This document shows, piece after piece, positions 1 to 8,381 of a stretch of DNA of 64,000 bases (the first letter of the stretch is position 1; every line of letters starts with the position of its first letter). A program made the position numbers and the translations under genes. The notes under the pieces are model-generated. The model was not told the DNA's origin and made no database searches. It saw only the letters and a program-made list of their open reading frames with translations. This DNA comes from an uncultured Akkermansia sp. (GTDB taxonomy: Bacteria > Verrucomicrobiota > Verrucomicrobiia > Verrucomicrobiales > Akkermansiaceae): positions 84,524 to 148,523 of the forward strand of contig CANQGG010000001.1 of NCBI GenBank assembly GCA_947601655.1, given 5' to 3'.

Positions 1-2
1 GC

Positions 3-935
3 GGCTATGAGTGTGGAATGAGTCTCAACGATTTCCTCGCTATGGCGGCCGTTCTCTTCTTCCTTTTTGATTCCATGAAGAAAGCAGGCAACGCCTTCAA
101 TCGCCTCAATGAAGGACAAGGGGCTCTGCGTCGCCTGGAGGAGATTCTCGTTGAACCCAACACCATGCCGGATCCCGCATCTCCCCGGGCCTTTTCTGAG
201 CCGGTTCGCGGCGATATTGAGTTTCGCGATGTTTCTTTCGCTTATGATCCCGGTCAGCCGGTTCTGGAACACATCAATGTCCATATTCCCGCTGGTCAGG
301 TGGTTGGTCTTGTTGGTTCCAGCGGCGCCGGCAAGACGACATTTGCCGCCCTTATTCCCCGTTTTTACGATGCAAGCGATGGAGCCATTCTCGTGGATGG
401 TCTGGACGTGCGTAACGTGCGTGTGCACGATTTGCGCGATCACATCGCCCTCGTCGGACAACAGGCTCTTCTTTTCTCCGGCACCATCCGGGAGAATATC
501 AGCGTGGGACGTCCCGACGCCACGGATGAGGAGATTTGCGCCGCTGCTGAAGCAGCAGCTCTCAACTCCTTCCTCGATTCTCAGAAGAAGGGACTGGACA
601 CAGAAGTCGGCGAAGGCGGTAGTTCACTATCCGGTGGACAGCGCCAGCGTGTTGCTCTCGCCCGCGCTTTTGTGAAAGATGCCCCCATTCTGGTACTGGA
701 TGAGGCCACCGCTTCCCTTGATGCCGAGAGCGAGCGTGACATTCAACACGAACTTGAAAAGATCTCAGCTGGGCGAACTACCCTCATTGTGGCTCATCGC
801 TTTAGTACTCTCCGCCACGCGCAACGCATCCTCCTCTTCGAACACGGGCGTATCGTTGGCGATGGCACCCACGAGCAACTTTATGCTAACAGCCCGCTTT
901 ACAAGGAACTCTACGACCGTCAAGGGATCGAGTGA
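3..935 (+). CDS. ABC exporter, C-terminal part with ATPase domain (5' end outside window)
   Basis: This is the nucleotide-binding half of a fused ABC exporter of the MsbA/lipid-multidrug type, which uses ATP hydrolysis to move a substrate across the inner membrane. The frame is open to the window edge. The first ~45 codons ([20 protein letters not shown] onward) look like the last transmembrane helix and linker, so the ATG at 18 is internal and the gene is truncated by the window. Visible motifs are Walker [10 protein letters not shown] (about 313-339), a Q-loop near LVGQQALLF, the signature LSGGQRQR, Walker B ILVLDEAT and an H-loop AHR. The ATPase domain is complete. The substrate cannot be read from this half. 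A hairpin overlaps the stop codon. Confidence 0.93.
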   Translation, partial: GYECGMSLNDFLAMAAVLFFLFDSMKKAGNAFNRLNEGQGALRRLEEILVEPNTMPDPASPRAFSEPVRGDIEFRDVSFAYDPGQPVLEHINVHIPAGQVVGLVGSSGAGKTTFAALIPRFYDASDGAILVDGLDVRNVRVHDLRDHIALVGQQALLFSGTIRENISVGRPDATDEEICAAAEAAALNSFLDSQKKGLDTEVGEGGSSLSGGQRQRVALARAFVKDAPILVLDEATASLDAESERDIQHELEKISAGRTTLIVAHRFSTLRHAQRILLFEHGRIVGDGTHEQLYANSPLYKELYDRQGIE

Positions 936-960
936 ACGATGAAATCAAAAGGCTCACTCG
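929..960. terminator. Hairpin between convergent genes, possible terminator
   Basis: CGAGTGA (929-935, including the stop codon of the ABC gene) pairs perfectly with TCACTCG (954-960), with an 18-base loop, and TTGTATAT follows. It lies between convergent genes, so it could serve either strand. The T-tract is poor. Confidence 0.38.
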
Positions 961-970
961 TTGTATATCC

Positions 971-1717
971 TCAAGGTTGCGTTACTCCTCCGGCGTAAAT
1001 GCGAAAACGCATGTGAACAGGACATGGTATGGCCGGATGCATGCAGTGCAGCACAAGGCGCACAAGGTTGCTTGTCGGGTGCAGCAGATAGGTGCTGGAT
1101 GTCATACCGCTAGATTCATCGAAATCGGCATTCAGGACACTGCTTTGGCACTGTGAGCCATCCTCATTGCAAAAAGACACACTGCGCAGCAGAGGTACCA
1201 ATTCGTATTCCTGACGAAAGACAACCACCTTGGAATTATCTTTCTCCTCATTGAGTGGCAGTGGTGTACGGAAAAGAACATTTCCCCATACACGAATAGT
1301 TCCGGGCAGATGGGGATCAAAAGGCTCCGTGACCAGGTCGTATGACGAGTGGCTCATCGGCAGCAGAACACTTGAATCAAATTCAATCCACCCACCTTGA
1401 GGACGGGCATAAAAATCGTACACGAGTATTCGGCAGCGTTCCATGCAGGATTCCACAGAGCGTAGTATGCCAATGAGAGGTCGACCTGCAGCATCCACTC
1501 CGATGAGCGGAGAACGTTCAACAGGGGAGGCTGTGGGTTCTGCCAGGAAGGACCCCTGCGGCGCCCGGACGTGGATGCGCAAGGTGAAACACGCTTTACT
1601 CGCCGGACATTCATAGAAGCTTTCGGCGCTGTGCACAAGCACTTCCACTCCTTGCTCGACGAGGCTTCCCCACACCGGGCAGAGCATGGTACAGAGGAAG
1701 AAAAGAAGCCGACTCAT
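971..1717 (-). CDS. Exported protein of unknown function (paired with the upstream lipoprotein)
   Basis: The 248-residue product begins with a signal peptide (MSRLLFFLCTMLCPVWG). The chosen ATG at 1717 overlaps the TGA of the upstream lipoprotein gene in an ATGA junction, which implies translational coupling; the frame extends further upstream but only inside that gene. The mature part is Cys-rich, with several CX(3-7)C spacings such as ESCMERC and CNEDGSQC, and seems mostly beta-strand. I do not recognise a family. The paired lipoprotein has similar Cys-rich stretches and similar length, so the two may be diverged duplicates acting together in the periplasm. That relationship is inference. 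Confidence 0.7.
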   Translation of the reverse strand: MSRLLFFLCTMLCPVWGSLVEQGVEVLVHSAESFYECPASKACFTLRIHVRAPQGSFLAEPTASPVERSPLIGVDAAGRPLIGILRSVESCMERCRILVYDFYARPQGGWIEFDSSVLLPMSHSSYDLVTEPFDPHLPGTIRVWGNVLFRTPLPLNEEKDNSKVVVFRQEYELVPLLRSVSFCNEDGSQCQSSVLNADFDESSGMTSSTYLLHPTSNLVRLVLHCMHPAIPCPVHMRFRIYAGGVTQP

Positions 1718-2541
1718 GAATTCGTCGATACGTGTGGTGCAAAAGCTTGTCGCCGGCCCCCGATGGGCTCGCCCAGCATGGCGCGACATTTCAACGGCAC
1801 GCGCACGGTGTGTTGACCGCGGCAGATTTCTACCTCCACGCACTCAAATGGCAGAGCATTCCACAGCACAATAGAGGTGCTGTTCTCTCCGCCGGGCAAA
1901 GAGTCGTGGCGAACTTCGAGATCCTGGGTATACGAATTGTGCTCAGAGGAACCCAACTCCACTTGCCAAACACGGCTGACTCGCAACACGCTGATGCCGG
2001 CGGGACAACGCAGGGTCATGCCGGCGCGGCGCAGAAAGCCGTCTGACTCCCGATTTTCCGCCGTGGCATTGGAAGTATCAGGAATACATTGAACGGACTG
2101 ATCCGTACCGGGTATCGCCAGGGCGCCCTGATGCAGCATACTCACCTCCTGCTGAGGTAAACGCAAAGTTTGCCGCGCGATTTGCACCTGCAGGAGTTCA
2201 TCCACCTTCAGGTAATCCACTCTGGAGGGAAGAGGAAAAAGGAAATGAGCAATGCAGGAATGGGGACGATCCGATCGTCTTTCCCATGCGCAGGGCGCGC
2301 TAGTGTGGCGGTTGCCGGACTGGTCGATTCCATGGATTCGCTGCGTGCGTGATCCTGCCTCGTTCACCTGCCAATCCTGCTCCCCGGGACGCAATTCTAC
2401 CTGTAGTTCCATGCGACATCCGCTACCATCGTGCGGTGAGGAATAAATGCAACGCACCCCTGTGAGCACCGCTTGTATTTCGGGCTCAGCAGAACACGCT
2501 CCTATCATCACAATCCCCAGTATGACGCATGCCTTCCTCAT
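1714..2541 (-). CDS. Lipoprotein of unknown function
   Basis: The 275-residue product starts MRKACVILGIVMIGACSAEP, a lipoprotein signal peptide with lipobox IGAC and lipidation Cys16, which predicts membrane anchoring. The rest is Cys-containing (for example CIYSSPHDGSGC) and shows no domain I recognise. A Shine-Dalgarno GGGAG lies 9 bases before the ATG, and a good sigma70-like promoter lies just upstream (2566-2594), so this is the first gene of a two-gene operon with the exported protein that overlaps its stop codon. Confidence 0.75.
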   Translation of the reverse strand: MRKACVILGIVMIGACSAEPEIQAVLTGVRCIYSSPHDGSGCRMELQVELRPGEQDWQVNEAGSRTQRIHGIDQSGNRHTSAPCAWERRSDRPHSCIAHFLFPLPSRVDYLKVDELLQVQIARQTLRLPQQEVSMLHQGALAIPGTDQSVQCIPDTSNATAENRESDGFLRRAGMTLRCPAGISVLRVSRVWQVELGSSEHNSYTQDLEVRHDSLPGGENSTSIVLWNALPFECVEVEICRGQHTVRVPLKCRAMLGEPIGGRRQAFAPHVSTNS

Positions 2542-2565
2542 GTCGATCTTCTCCCATTTCTCCGG

Positions 2566-2594
2566 AATATATACTAAACCTTACTGAATATCAA
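2566..2594 (-). promoter_or_regulatory. Sigma70-like promoter for the lipoprotein/exported protein pair
   Basis: Read on the minus strand, TTGATA (2589-2594), a 17-base spacer and TATATT (2566-2571) lie about 25 bases before the lipoprotein start codon. Confidence 0.55.
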
Positions 2595-2664
2595 GCAGAA
2601 AAGACAATATATCGAGGCAAACGCATTCCCAATGTGTTTGCTCATGGACATTTGAATGAGTGGA

Positions 2665-2693
2665 TTGACTCTTGGTCGAGAGTCTGCGATAAT
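2665..2693 (+). promoter_or_regulatory. Sigma70-like promoter of queE
   Basis: TTGACT (2665-2670), a 17-base spacer and GATAAT (2688-2693). A transcript would begin near 2700, which rules out the in-frame ATG at 2692 and supports ATG 2713 for queE. Confidence 0.6.
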
Positions 2694-2712
2694 GGGCGAC
2701 GAGAGTTTGGGC

Positions 2713-3366
2713 ATGAAGTTAGCACGATTGAACGAGAGGCCGGAGGTGTTTTATTCCCTGCAGGGAGAAGGACCTAGTGCGGGGAGCCCGGCGATGTTCA
2801 TAAGACTTGCCGGTTGCAATTTGCGTTGTGTGTGGTGCGATACCAAACATGCCCAAACGGGTGGAATTGAATGTACGCCTCAGGAAGTGGCAGATATCCT
2901 TGCGCGTCAGCCAGGGTGGGACCGTCTTGTGGTGACAGGAGGCGAGCCGCTGGTGCAGACGAGGGAATTGGAGGAACTCTTTTTCCTTTTGCCGGAGAGA
3001 GTAAAGATAGAAGTGGAAACTAATGGAACCATAGCGCCGGCCCCTGCACTCATAGAGCGAGTAACGGAGTGGAACGTATCACCCAAATTGCCGCACGCGG
3101 GAAACGCACGAAAGATGCCGATGCTCGAGGCCTTTCGACCTCTACCGAACGTGTGGTACAAATTCGTGGTACGGGGAGAGGAGGACTGGGCAGAAGTGGA
3201 AAAGCTACAGCTGCCGCGGACTCAAATCATGCTCATGCCATGTGCAGCAAATCGCGAAAAATATCGTTCGTTATTACCTGAAATTGCGCAGATGTGCATA
3301 CGGCATGGGGTGAGACTTTCCCCACGTCTACACGTAGAACTCTGGGACATGAAACCAGGCTGCTGA
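2713..3366 (+). CDS. queE: 7-carboxy-7-deazaguanine synthase (radical SAM)
   Basis: QueE is the radical SAM enzyme that contracts 6-carboxy-tetrahydropterin to 7-carboxy-7-deazaguanine, the base precursor of queuosine in tRNA. The 217-residue product opens with the family hallmark FYSLQGEGPSAG. It carries the 4Fe-4S motif CNLRCVWC (Cys35, Cys39, Cys42) followed by DT, and the SAM-binding stretch VVTGGEPL. Starts at 2656 and 2692 are possible in frame, but the promoter (2665-2693) overlaps them. queA, a later step of the same pathway, is at 61.6 kb. The gene stands alone on the plus strand and converges with the CHASE2 gene. Confidence 0.93.
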   Translation: MKLARLNERPEVFYSLQGEGPSAGSPAMFIRLAGCNLRCVWCDTKHAQTGGIECTPQEVADILARQPGWDRLVVTGGEPLVQTRELEELFFLLPERVKIEVETNGTIAPAPALIERVTEWNVSPKLPHAGNARKMPMLEAFRPLPNVWYKFVVRGEEDWAEVEKLQLPRTQIMLMPCAANREKYRSLLPEIAQMCIRHGVRLSPRLHVELWDMKPGC

Positions 3367-3400
3367 AACAAAAAGATAAAGACACCCGACCAGGATCCGT

Positions 3401-4744
3401 TCAGGTCCTTGAGGCTCTGAGGTGGCGGAGCATCTCCTGCGCCACAAGCAATTCCAGCCAGCAGAAGATCCAGGCGCAAAGGCTCATCCATAAACCATGG
3501 CGATACCACAACACCGCGAGAAACAAGATACCTGTGATACCAGCAAGCAGTAATGTGCTACGCAGCAGCCAGGGCAACTCACCGGGGAGGCGCGGCAACA
3601 GCAGAAGCATAGCCAGGCATCCTAATGAGAGAGCAGAGAGACCGACTGACGTGTACTGCAATGGGTTCACTCGCAGTACCTTTGCTTCAATGGGGCGTTC
3701 TTCCGCTGAGTAGCTAATACGTTCCCGAGCCAACAGCAGAGAAAGGGTCGCAGCGAGCCGGGGTCCCCGTTTTTCAACTGCCATGGTAGCAGCGCTCGGG
3801 CGGGTGATAATTGCACAACGTGGGAGGACTGACTCGGCAGGGGTAGCAGATGCCACATCCTTGGGAGTAGAGAGCGCAGCGGAGAGAGGAAGAATCTCTG
3901 CGTGTGCAGAACCGAGCGGTGTGCGTCCCATCGTATCCAGGGGGAGCATACGCCGTCCAATTTGTAGCCCTTTACCAGGTCGAACTCTGATATCATCTTG
4001 AGATAACCCAAGAGCATCCATCGCCAGTTGCAATGGGAGGGTAGGAAAAACACGATCATTCCAACGCACTAATAAAGGTAGGGAGAGACCGCGCTCCTGA
4101 GCCTGTTCGTGTGAGAATAACTCGTCGCGCACGTAGTCGGGAACAGGGTGAAAGGGATTTTGCTCCTCGCCCGGTAGGGCGCCGAAAGCCGTGCAGGTAT
4201 TGGCTATTGGCAAGTGGGAAATGTCTCCTTCAATATTTGTGTGAGGAAGAGCGAGAGGAAGGATATCTTTCGGGATAGGAAGTGAGTGAGTGGAATCCGT
4301 CGTCTGCAATCCCAGCCGAAGATGGCGAATTTCCTTGAGACTGTGACGAAACATTTTACGAACAGTGGGATCGGCAGCATCGGCCCATACCGGTGCAGCC
4401 GAGATGCCGATTATCTGCACACCTCGTTGCGTGGTAAGGCAATGCAGGATAGTGGACAGCTCTCGCAGGAAACAGGAATCACCGGTCACATCGGAATCCG
4501 TCGAATTCTCCCAAAGGATGCTATACACGGTGGGATAAGCCAGACTACGGTGGGGAAGAAGCACGCGCTGCGTGGGGGGCTCTTCATTTTGGAAGAGTAG
4601 CACGACTCCTGCCTGCGGAGAACGGACGAAAAGGTTGTAGAGAACCGTATCTGCCCCACGCAGGAATCGCGCGCAGACACAGGCCGTTGCGGCGAAGCAG
4701 AGCAGCCATCCTAAGATAACGGCGATATAATTGAACGAACGCAT
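3401..4744 (-). CDS. CHASE2-type sensor-domain membrane protein without output domain
   Basis: The 447-residue product has one N-terminal membrane segment, a large extracytoplasmic region and about three hydrophobic helices near residues 365-435. The region around FPTLPLQLAMDALGL (about residue 230), followed by a segment like DDIRVRPGKGLQIGRRMLPL, matches the typical CHASE2 core. CHASE2 proteins normally sense signals for a kinase, cyclase or diguanylate cyclase, but none is attached here: the protein ends soon after the last helix. ATG 4744 is preferred over a TTG at 4789. It overlaps the end of the upstream kinase-like gene by 34 bases, which implies one transcript. Confidence 0.68.
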   Translation of the reverse strand: MRSFNYIAVILGWLLCFAATACVCARFLRGADTVLYNLFVRSPQAGVVLLFQNEEPPTQRVLLPHRSLAYPTVYSILWENSTDSDVTGDSCFLRELSTILHCLTTQRGVQIIGISAAPVWADAADPTVRKMFRHSLKEIRHLRLGLQTTDSTHSLPIPKDILPLALPHTNIEGDISHLPIANTCTAFGALPGEEQNPFHPVPDYVRDELFSHEQAQERGLSLPLLVRWNDRVFPTLPLQLAMDALGLSQDDIRVRPGKGLQIGRRMLPLDTMGRTPLGSAHAEILPLSAALSTPKDVASATPAESVLPRCAIITRPSAATMAVEKRGPRLAATLSLLLARERISYSAEERPIEAKVLRVNPLQYTSVGLSALSLGCLAMLLLLPRLPGELPWLLRSTLLLAGITGILFLAVLWYRHGLWMSLCAWIFCWLELLVAQEMLRHLRASRT

Positions 4745-5706
4745 GCTGCAAAGGGAGCGGCAAATGATGAGGAAGCGATATGAGAACAATGTTCCAACAG
4801 AATTTTTTCACCTGTTGGAATAAACTGCAAGTAGCGCATTTTCTTCTTATTGTGAGCTATGTTAGCATAAGCGCCCATAGCCTGCAAAATTCTTTGGATG
4901 GCGCACAACTCTACAAGCTCTCTGTTCAGGGGAAGGAAATGCGGCACACTTAGCCTGTGATCTAACAATTCGGCACGAAGCTGCACACTGAGATCCATGT
5001 ATGGATCGTAAAGCAACGATGCAATGTCATATTCCGGAAGCCCGAGCCTCATTCCTTGGAAATCAACAAAATAAGCTTCACCCTTACGCAAAAGGATATT
5101 TTCGCCCTGGCAATCACGATGGATGGGGTGACGCGGCTGAGAGGAGAGAAAAGAGACGACTTCTTTGCGAGAAGGAGCATCAAGAAAGCGTTGTGCGAGA
5201 TCAGGGCGATTGAGGTGCTGTCCAAGAAAGTACCTGGCGAAATACTCGTGCTCCCAATTGTAGATCGTTTCATCAAATGCCGGCTGTAGAGGCCATGTCG
5301 GCTGCGCGCGATGTAGAGCATCTAAGTGGTACAATACATTTTCGTAAGCACGATACAGGATTCTATCTCCTTTCTTACGCAAACTCAGCAGAGTTTGATT
5401 GCCAAGATCCTCCACCGCACATATACCACATCCTTCTCCCAACTCACGATAGGCGTACAAGTGCGGTACAGGAACACCAGCTTTCAGAAGCCCTCGGAGA
5501 GCTGGTACAAAGGAGGCATTATCCTCACGATCGTTGGTCCAGTAGATGCAGATAACACCAGAACCGGCCGTGTTGCGGCACCGCACGATCCAACGTCCAC
5601 TCGCACCCTGACTGATGCATTGCAATTGCTCCGGCGATACCGCCGTCCCCACGTCATGCTGCAGGAAATCAGTGATGATGCATGCAATGCTTTTGGCATC
5701 GGCCAT
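4711..5706 (-). CDS. Aminoglycoside phosphotransferase-family kinase (possible cell-wall sugar kinase)
   Basis: The 331-residue product is a small-molecule kinase of the APH/choline-kinase fold. The catalytic loop HRDCQGENILL lies near residues 195-205, and the metal-binding VDFQG follows about ten residues later. The motif plus YDIASLLYDPY resembles AmgK, the anomeric N-acetylmuramate/N-acetylglucosamine kinase of peptidoglycan recycling; the usual partner MurU is not adjacent, so the substrate is uncertain. ATG 5706 gives the normal family N-terminus, and upstream in-frame codons look non-coding. Its 3' end overlaps the CHASE2 gene. Confidence 0.75.
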   Translation of the reverse strand: MADAKSIACIITDFLQHDVGTAVSPEQLQCISQGASGRWIVRCRNTAGSGVICIYWTNDREDNASFVPALRGLLKAGVPVPHLYAYRELGEGCGICAVEDLGNQTLLSLRKKGDRILYRAYENVLYHLDALHRAQPTWPLQPAFDETIYNWEHEYFARYFLGQHLNRPDLAQRFLDAPSRKEVVSFLSSQPRHPIHRDCQGENILLRKGEAYFVDFQGMRLGLPEYDIASLLYDPYMDLSVQLRAELLDHRLSVPHFLPLNRELVELCAIQRILQAMGAYANIAHNKKKMRYLQFIPTGEKILLEHCSHIASSSFAAPFAACVRSIISPLS

Positions 5707-5867
5707 GGAGAAGCGTATGACGTGGGATATGAACGAAAAGCAACTGCCTATGAACTGGAGACCCCCGGGATGCGTGGCTGTTTTTCGAACACCACCGCTA
5801 AACAGGGGGTCAAAAAACATCCGTTCCTCCAGACTGGAGGAGCGGATGGTGGTAGATGGCAACAGGG

Positions 5868-6299
5868 TCAGAACTGACCGCGGCGAGAATAGTAGTATTT
5901 ACTTTGGAAACCAAGTTCCTCCGGAAACTCCGAGAAACCGGACCAAGTGTTGTACTCCTGCAAACCGCTGCGACCGCAGCTCCCCTGATAAGGCGGGCGG
6001 TAGGTGCACTTGTAGGTGGGAGCCCAGAAAGTGACCAGCTCATAGAAGCCGTAGCCCATGCGGGTGAAAGTACGGGAGAAGCCCTCGACGATACCGACGG
6101 AGTAGCCGGCGTAATCGCCATCACGCTCACCCCAGCGGATCATTGAAACAGGCAACTCCTCAATACCCCAGAGAATGTTACCCACGGCACGACCGAGTTT
6201 ACGCGTGGCCGTATATTCGGAAGCAGGCGGCGCCTGGATATCGGCATACACGGTGCCTACCATCGCCAAAAGCAAAGCTGAGAGAAGTGTGCGCTTCAT
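5868..6299 (-). CDS. Exosortase system-associated protein, TIGR04073-like
   Basis: The 143-residue secreted protein has a signal peptide (MKRTLLSALLLAMVGTVYA). The mature part has the layout of the TIGR04073 family: a KLGRAVGNILWGIEELP start, a central GYSVGIVEGFSRTFTRMG and YGFYELVTFWAP, then a Tyr/Pro-rich end. Members occur in Verrucomicrobia, Planctomycetes and relatives alongside exosortase/PEP-CTERM sorting; their function is unknown. ATG 6299 is chosen because it begins the signal peptide. No exosortase gene is in this window. A 161-base gap separates it from the downstream kinase gene. Confidence 0.72.
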   Translation of the reverse strand: MKRTLLSALLLAMVGTVYADIQAPPASEYTATRKLGRAVGNILWGIEELPVSMIRWGERDGDYAGYSVGIVEGFSRTFTRMGYGFYELVTFWAPTYKCTYRPPYQGSCGRSGLQEYNTWSGFSEFPEELGFQSKYYYSRRGQF

Positions 6300-6376
6300 G
6301 GTATAGAAAGCATTAGCACAATGTGACGTCCCTTGCAAGCAAAATTTTCCTATTTCCCTACGAATTTCGTGAAAAA

Positions 6377-6581
6377 TTATGCTCCAGACGCCGAACTCCC
6401 GTAAAAATGGTGCAGAAAGAAGATGTTTTTCTCGGCGAAAAGTTGCTCAGCCACCACGGTGGCCCTATGGATGCAGAGCTTTTCCCAGCTCATCGCTTCC
6501 GCACGTTCTCCCCCCGGCGTCACAACAACGGCAACGCAACGTGCAGTTTTGCGTGAGGTACAGAGTAATGTTGCAAATCAT
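6377..6581 (-). pseudogene. Remnant of a radical SAM protein gene (frameshifted)
   Basis: Reading from ATG 6581 gives MICNITLYLTQNCTLRCRCC, with a perfect CX3CX2C iron-sulfur motif and the LYLTQNCTLRC context of peptide-modifying radical SAM enzymes, followed by DAGG. At a run of six G the natural continuation, ERAEAMSWEKL, moves to another frame and continues to a stop at 6377. Only about 65 codons remain of an enzyme that normally has more than 300. It sits 35 bases after a 50-codon lipoprotein gene on the same strand. The motif is seen directly; the assignment to peptide maturases is inference. Confidence 0.55.
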
Positions 6582-6616
6582 GGGAGCCCCGCATCCAACT
6601 CACGACGGTGTCTATC

Positions 6617-6769
6617 TTATTTTCCTATAGGAGCAATGCCGCCGAATATGATGGGTTCGCGCTGTTGCTGTTGGCAGGAGGAGAGTGCAATGGCTGCGCC
6701 GAGGGTTACCACGGCTGCAAGCGCCGGGTAGAGAAGCGCCTTTTTTTCTGTTTCCGGAAAGATTTTCAT
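6617..6769 (-). CDS. Small lipoprotein, 50 residues
   Basis: This short frame encodes an N-terminal charged stretch (MKIFPETEKK), a hydrophobic helix ending in lipobox LSSC (Cys32), four Gln and a short tail PIIFGGIAPIGK. The long hydrophobic signal followed by an 18-residue mature peptide is unusual. It starts 23 bases after the stop of the 96-residue lipoprotein gene and ends 35 bases before the radical SAM remnant. I do not recognise the family. It could be a substrate of the decayed radical SAM enzyme, but that is speculation. Confidence 0.55.
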   Translation of the reverse strand: MKIFPETEKKALLYPALAAVVTLGAAIALSSCQQQQREPIIFGGIAPIGK

Positions 6770-6792
6770 GGAGATGGCGAGTGGAATTCCTG

Positions 6793-7083
6793 CTATCGGC
6801 GAGGAATAGCAACGCGCCCCGGATCCGGATTCACAACGGGGGCAGGGATTTTGTCTGGCGACGCTGCGGGCTGGGAGGGAACAGAGGGCAGATTATGCCT
6901 GGGCACGGAGACAACTCGCGGGGAAGGATTTACAGCGTGGTGCCCGGTTACGGCAGGCGGTGGCATCACGGGGCCGGGGGCAAGCACGCGATGATGGTGC
7001 GGCACGGGTTCTCCACAAGAGGAGAGGACAAAAATAGCTGCCGTCGCCAGCAGAGGGAGTGTCGTTTGGTTTGTATTATTCAT
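6793..7083 (-). CDS. Small Pro/His/Val-rich lipoprotein, 96 residues
   Basis: The signal peptide ends in lipobox LSSC (Cys23). The mature 74 residues are low-complexity, rich in Pro, Val and Ala with a HHH cluster just after the lipid anchor (GEPVPHHHRVLAPGP). No folded domain is expected; it may be an extended periplasmic tether. It lies 71 bases downstream of the ahbC-like gene on the same strand and may share its transcript. Function unknown. Confidence 0.6.
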   Translation of the reverse strand: MNNTNQTTLPLLATAAIFVLSSCGEPVPHHHRVLAPGPVMPPPAVTGHHAVNPSPRVVSVPRHNLPSVPSQPAASPDKIPAPVVNPDPGRVAIPRR

Positions 7084-7154
7084 GACTTGGGGCAGTGGAT
7101 TGTTTTTTTCGGCGTGGACTTTTGAATTCTGAGAGGCCTCTTTGCCCTTCGCGT

Positions 7155-8375
7155 TCAGTTCAGGGGGATATCGATTTGGCGTTCATCAAGGGAAAGGTAG
7201 CAGGCAGGATCAGAGCCGTACCAATGACCATTTGCAATAGCAGCGCGGGTGCGATAACCGCCGCCGCAGAGGGGAAAAAGCCTGCACGTTGCGCAGGGAC
7301 CGGAAAGCTTTTGCTGGCGCTCAGCAGGATCGTCACTGCCGCGCAGCTCGTGAAGCTGGTCTGCAGCCGCAGATTGGTCGGCGGCCTCCCAAATTCGGGA
7401 GAAAGGAGTGTCCTTGACATTGCCCAGGGTAAGCTGCTGCCAAAATTGGTCAGGGTGGATGCGACCCTGAGTATCGATATTGGCAATGCCCCGACCGGAG
7501 CTGTTGGCGCCCCCGCCGTTCCATGTGAGCAGGCGCAATGTCTGCCGCGCGAGAGGATTCTTTTCTTTCAGCTGACGAAGGAGCAGATAAACGCCATCAG
7601 CCGGTTGGGTGACAGTGAGTAGCTCCCGACTGCTCCCGGCGGCGTGCCACTTTTCAACCCGAGCAATGAGCATGTCGAGCGCAGCACGCGATTCTTCCGG
7701 ATGCAGTGCCGCCACATCTACGCCACGTCCCATGGGCACGAGGTGGTAAAAGCAGACGCGCGGGATATTCTCACGCTCGATATAATCGAGAATCTGCGGC
7801 ATGCTCTGCACGTTGTTGCGGGTGAGGGTGAGGCGAAGCCCTGTTTTTTGCCCTACTTCTTCGCAAAGCCGAAACCCGCGGATAGCGGCATCAAAGGCTC
7901 CCGGGACGCCGCGGAATTGATCGTGCACGGAGCCGATGCCATCCAGTGAGATGCCCACGTATGCGACACCGACCTCCTTGAAGAGGCGCGCCCATTCCGG
8001 GGTGATGCGGGTGCCGTTGGTCGAGATAGTGATCTTCAGACCTCGGGAGGATGCCCTCTTCAGCAGCTCCGGCAGGTGCGGATGCAGCAGGGGTTCTCCG
8101 CCGGAGAGAAGCAGGGCGCTTGCGCCGTAGTCCGCAAGGTCATCAATTACCGCGCAGCATTGTTCAAGAGTGAGTTCTCCCGGGTAGATTTCTGCATGAG
8201 AATCGGCATAACAGTGCACGCAGCGCAGGTTGCAGGTGCGGGTGATGTTCCACACCACAATGGGTTTGCGCTTGCGGGCGGTGGATGGTGCGCAGGTTCC
8301 GGCGCAGGAAACACCGTAGCGGAGGTGGTCAGCGGGTTGCTGGGTGCCTGTCCAGAGGCGTGTGATGTTGATCAT
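7155..8375 (-). CDS. ahbC: AhbC-like radical SAM/SPASM protein (12,18-didecarboxysiroheme deacetylase)
   Basis: AhbC removes the acetate side chains of 12,18-didecarboxysiroheme to give Fe-coproporphyrin III in siroheme-dependent heme synthesis. The 406-residue product has the family's N-terminus (MINITRLWTGTQQPADHLRYG), the radical SAM motif CNLRCVHC (Cys48, Cys52, Cys55) and LLSGGEPLLHP. Its C-terminal SPASM-like region is HPDQFWQQLTLGNV followed by CATCRLFPLCGG. The NirJ paralogue of heme d1 synthesis is the main alternative, but no nir genes are near. It begins 6 bases after the stop of the AhbD-like gene, so the two are co-translated. Confidence 0.8.
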   Translation of the reverse strand: MINITRLWTGTQQPADHLRYGVSCAGTCAPSTARKRKPIVVWNITRTCNLRCVHCYADSHAEIYPGELTLEQCCAVIDDLADYGASALLLSGGEPLLHPHLPELLKRASSRGLKITISTNGTRITPEWARLFKEVGVAYVGISLDGIGSVHDQFRGVPGAFDAAIRGFRLCEEVGQKTGLRLTLTRNNVQSMPQILDYIERENIPRVCFYHLVPMGRGVDVAALHPEESRAALDMLIARVEKWHAAGSSRELLTVTQPADGVYLLLRQLKEKNPLARQTLRLLTWNGGGANSSGRGIANIDTQGRIHPDQFWQQLTLGNVKDTPFSRIWEAADQSAAADQLHELRGSDDPAERQQKLSGPCATCRLFPLCGGGYRTRAAIANGHWYGSDPACYLSLDERQIDIPLN

Positions 8376-8381
8376 AGGTGC

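Noticed and set aside
6612..6812. 66-codon minus-strand frame overlapping the small lipoprotein gene
   Set aside because: Different frame from the lipoprotein; composition is random-like and it lacks a signal peptide or binding site.
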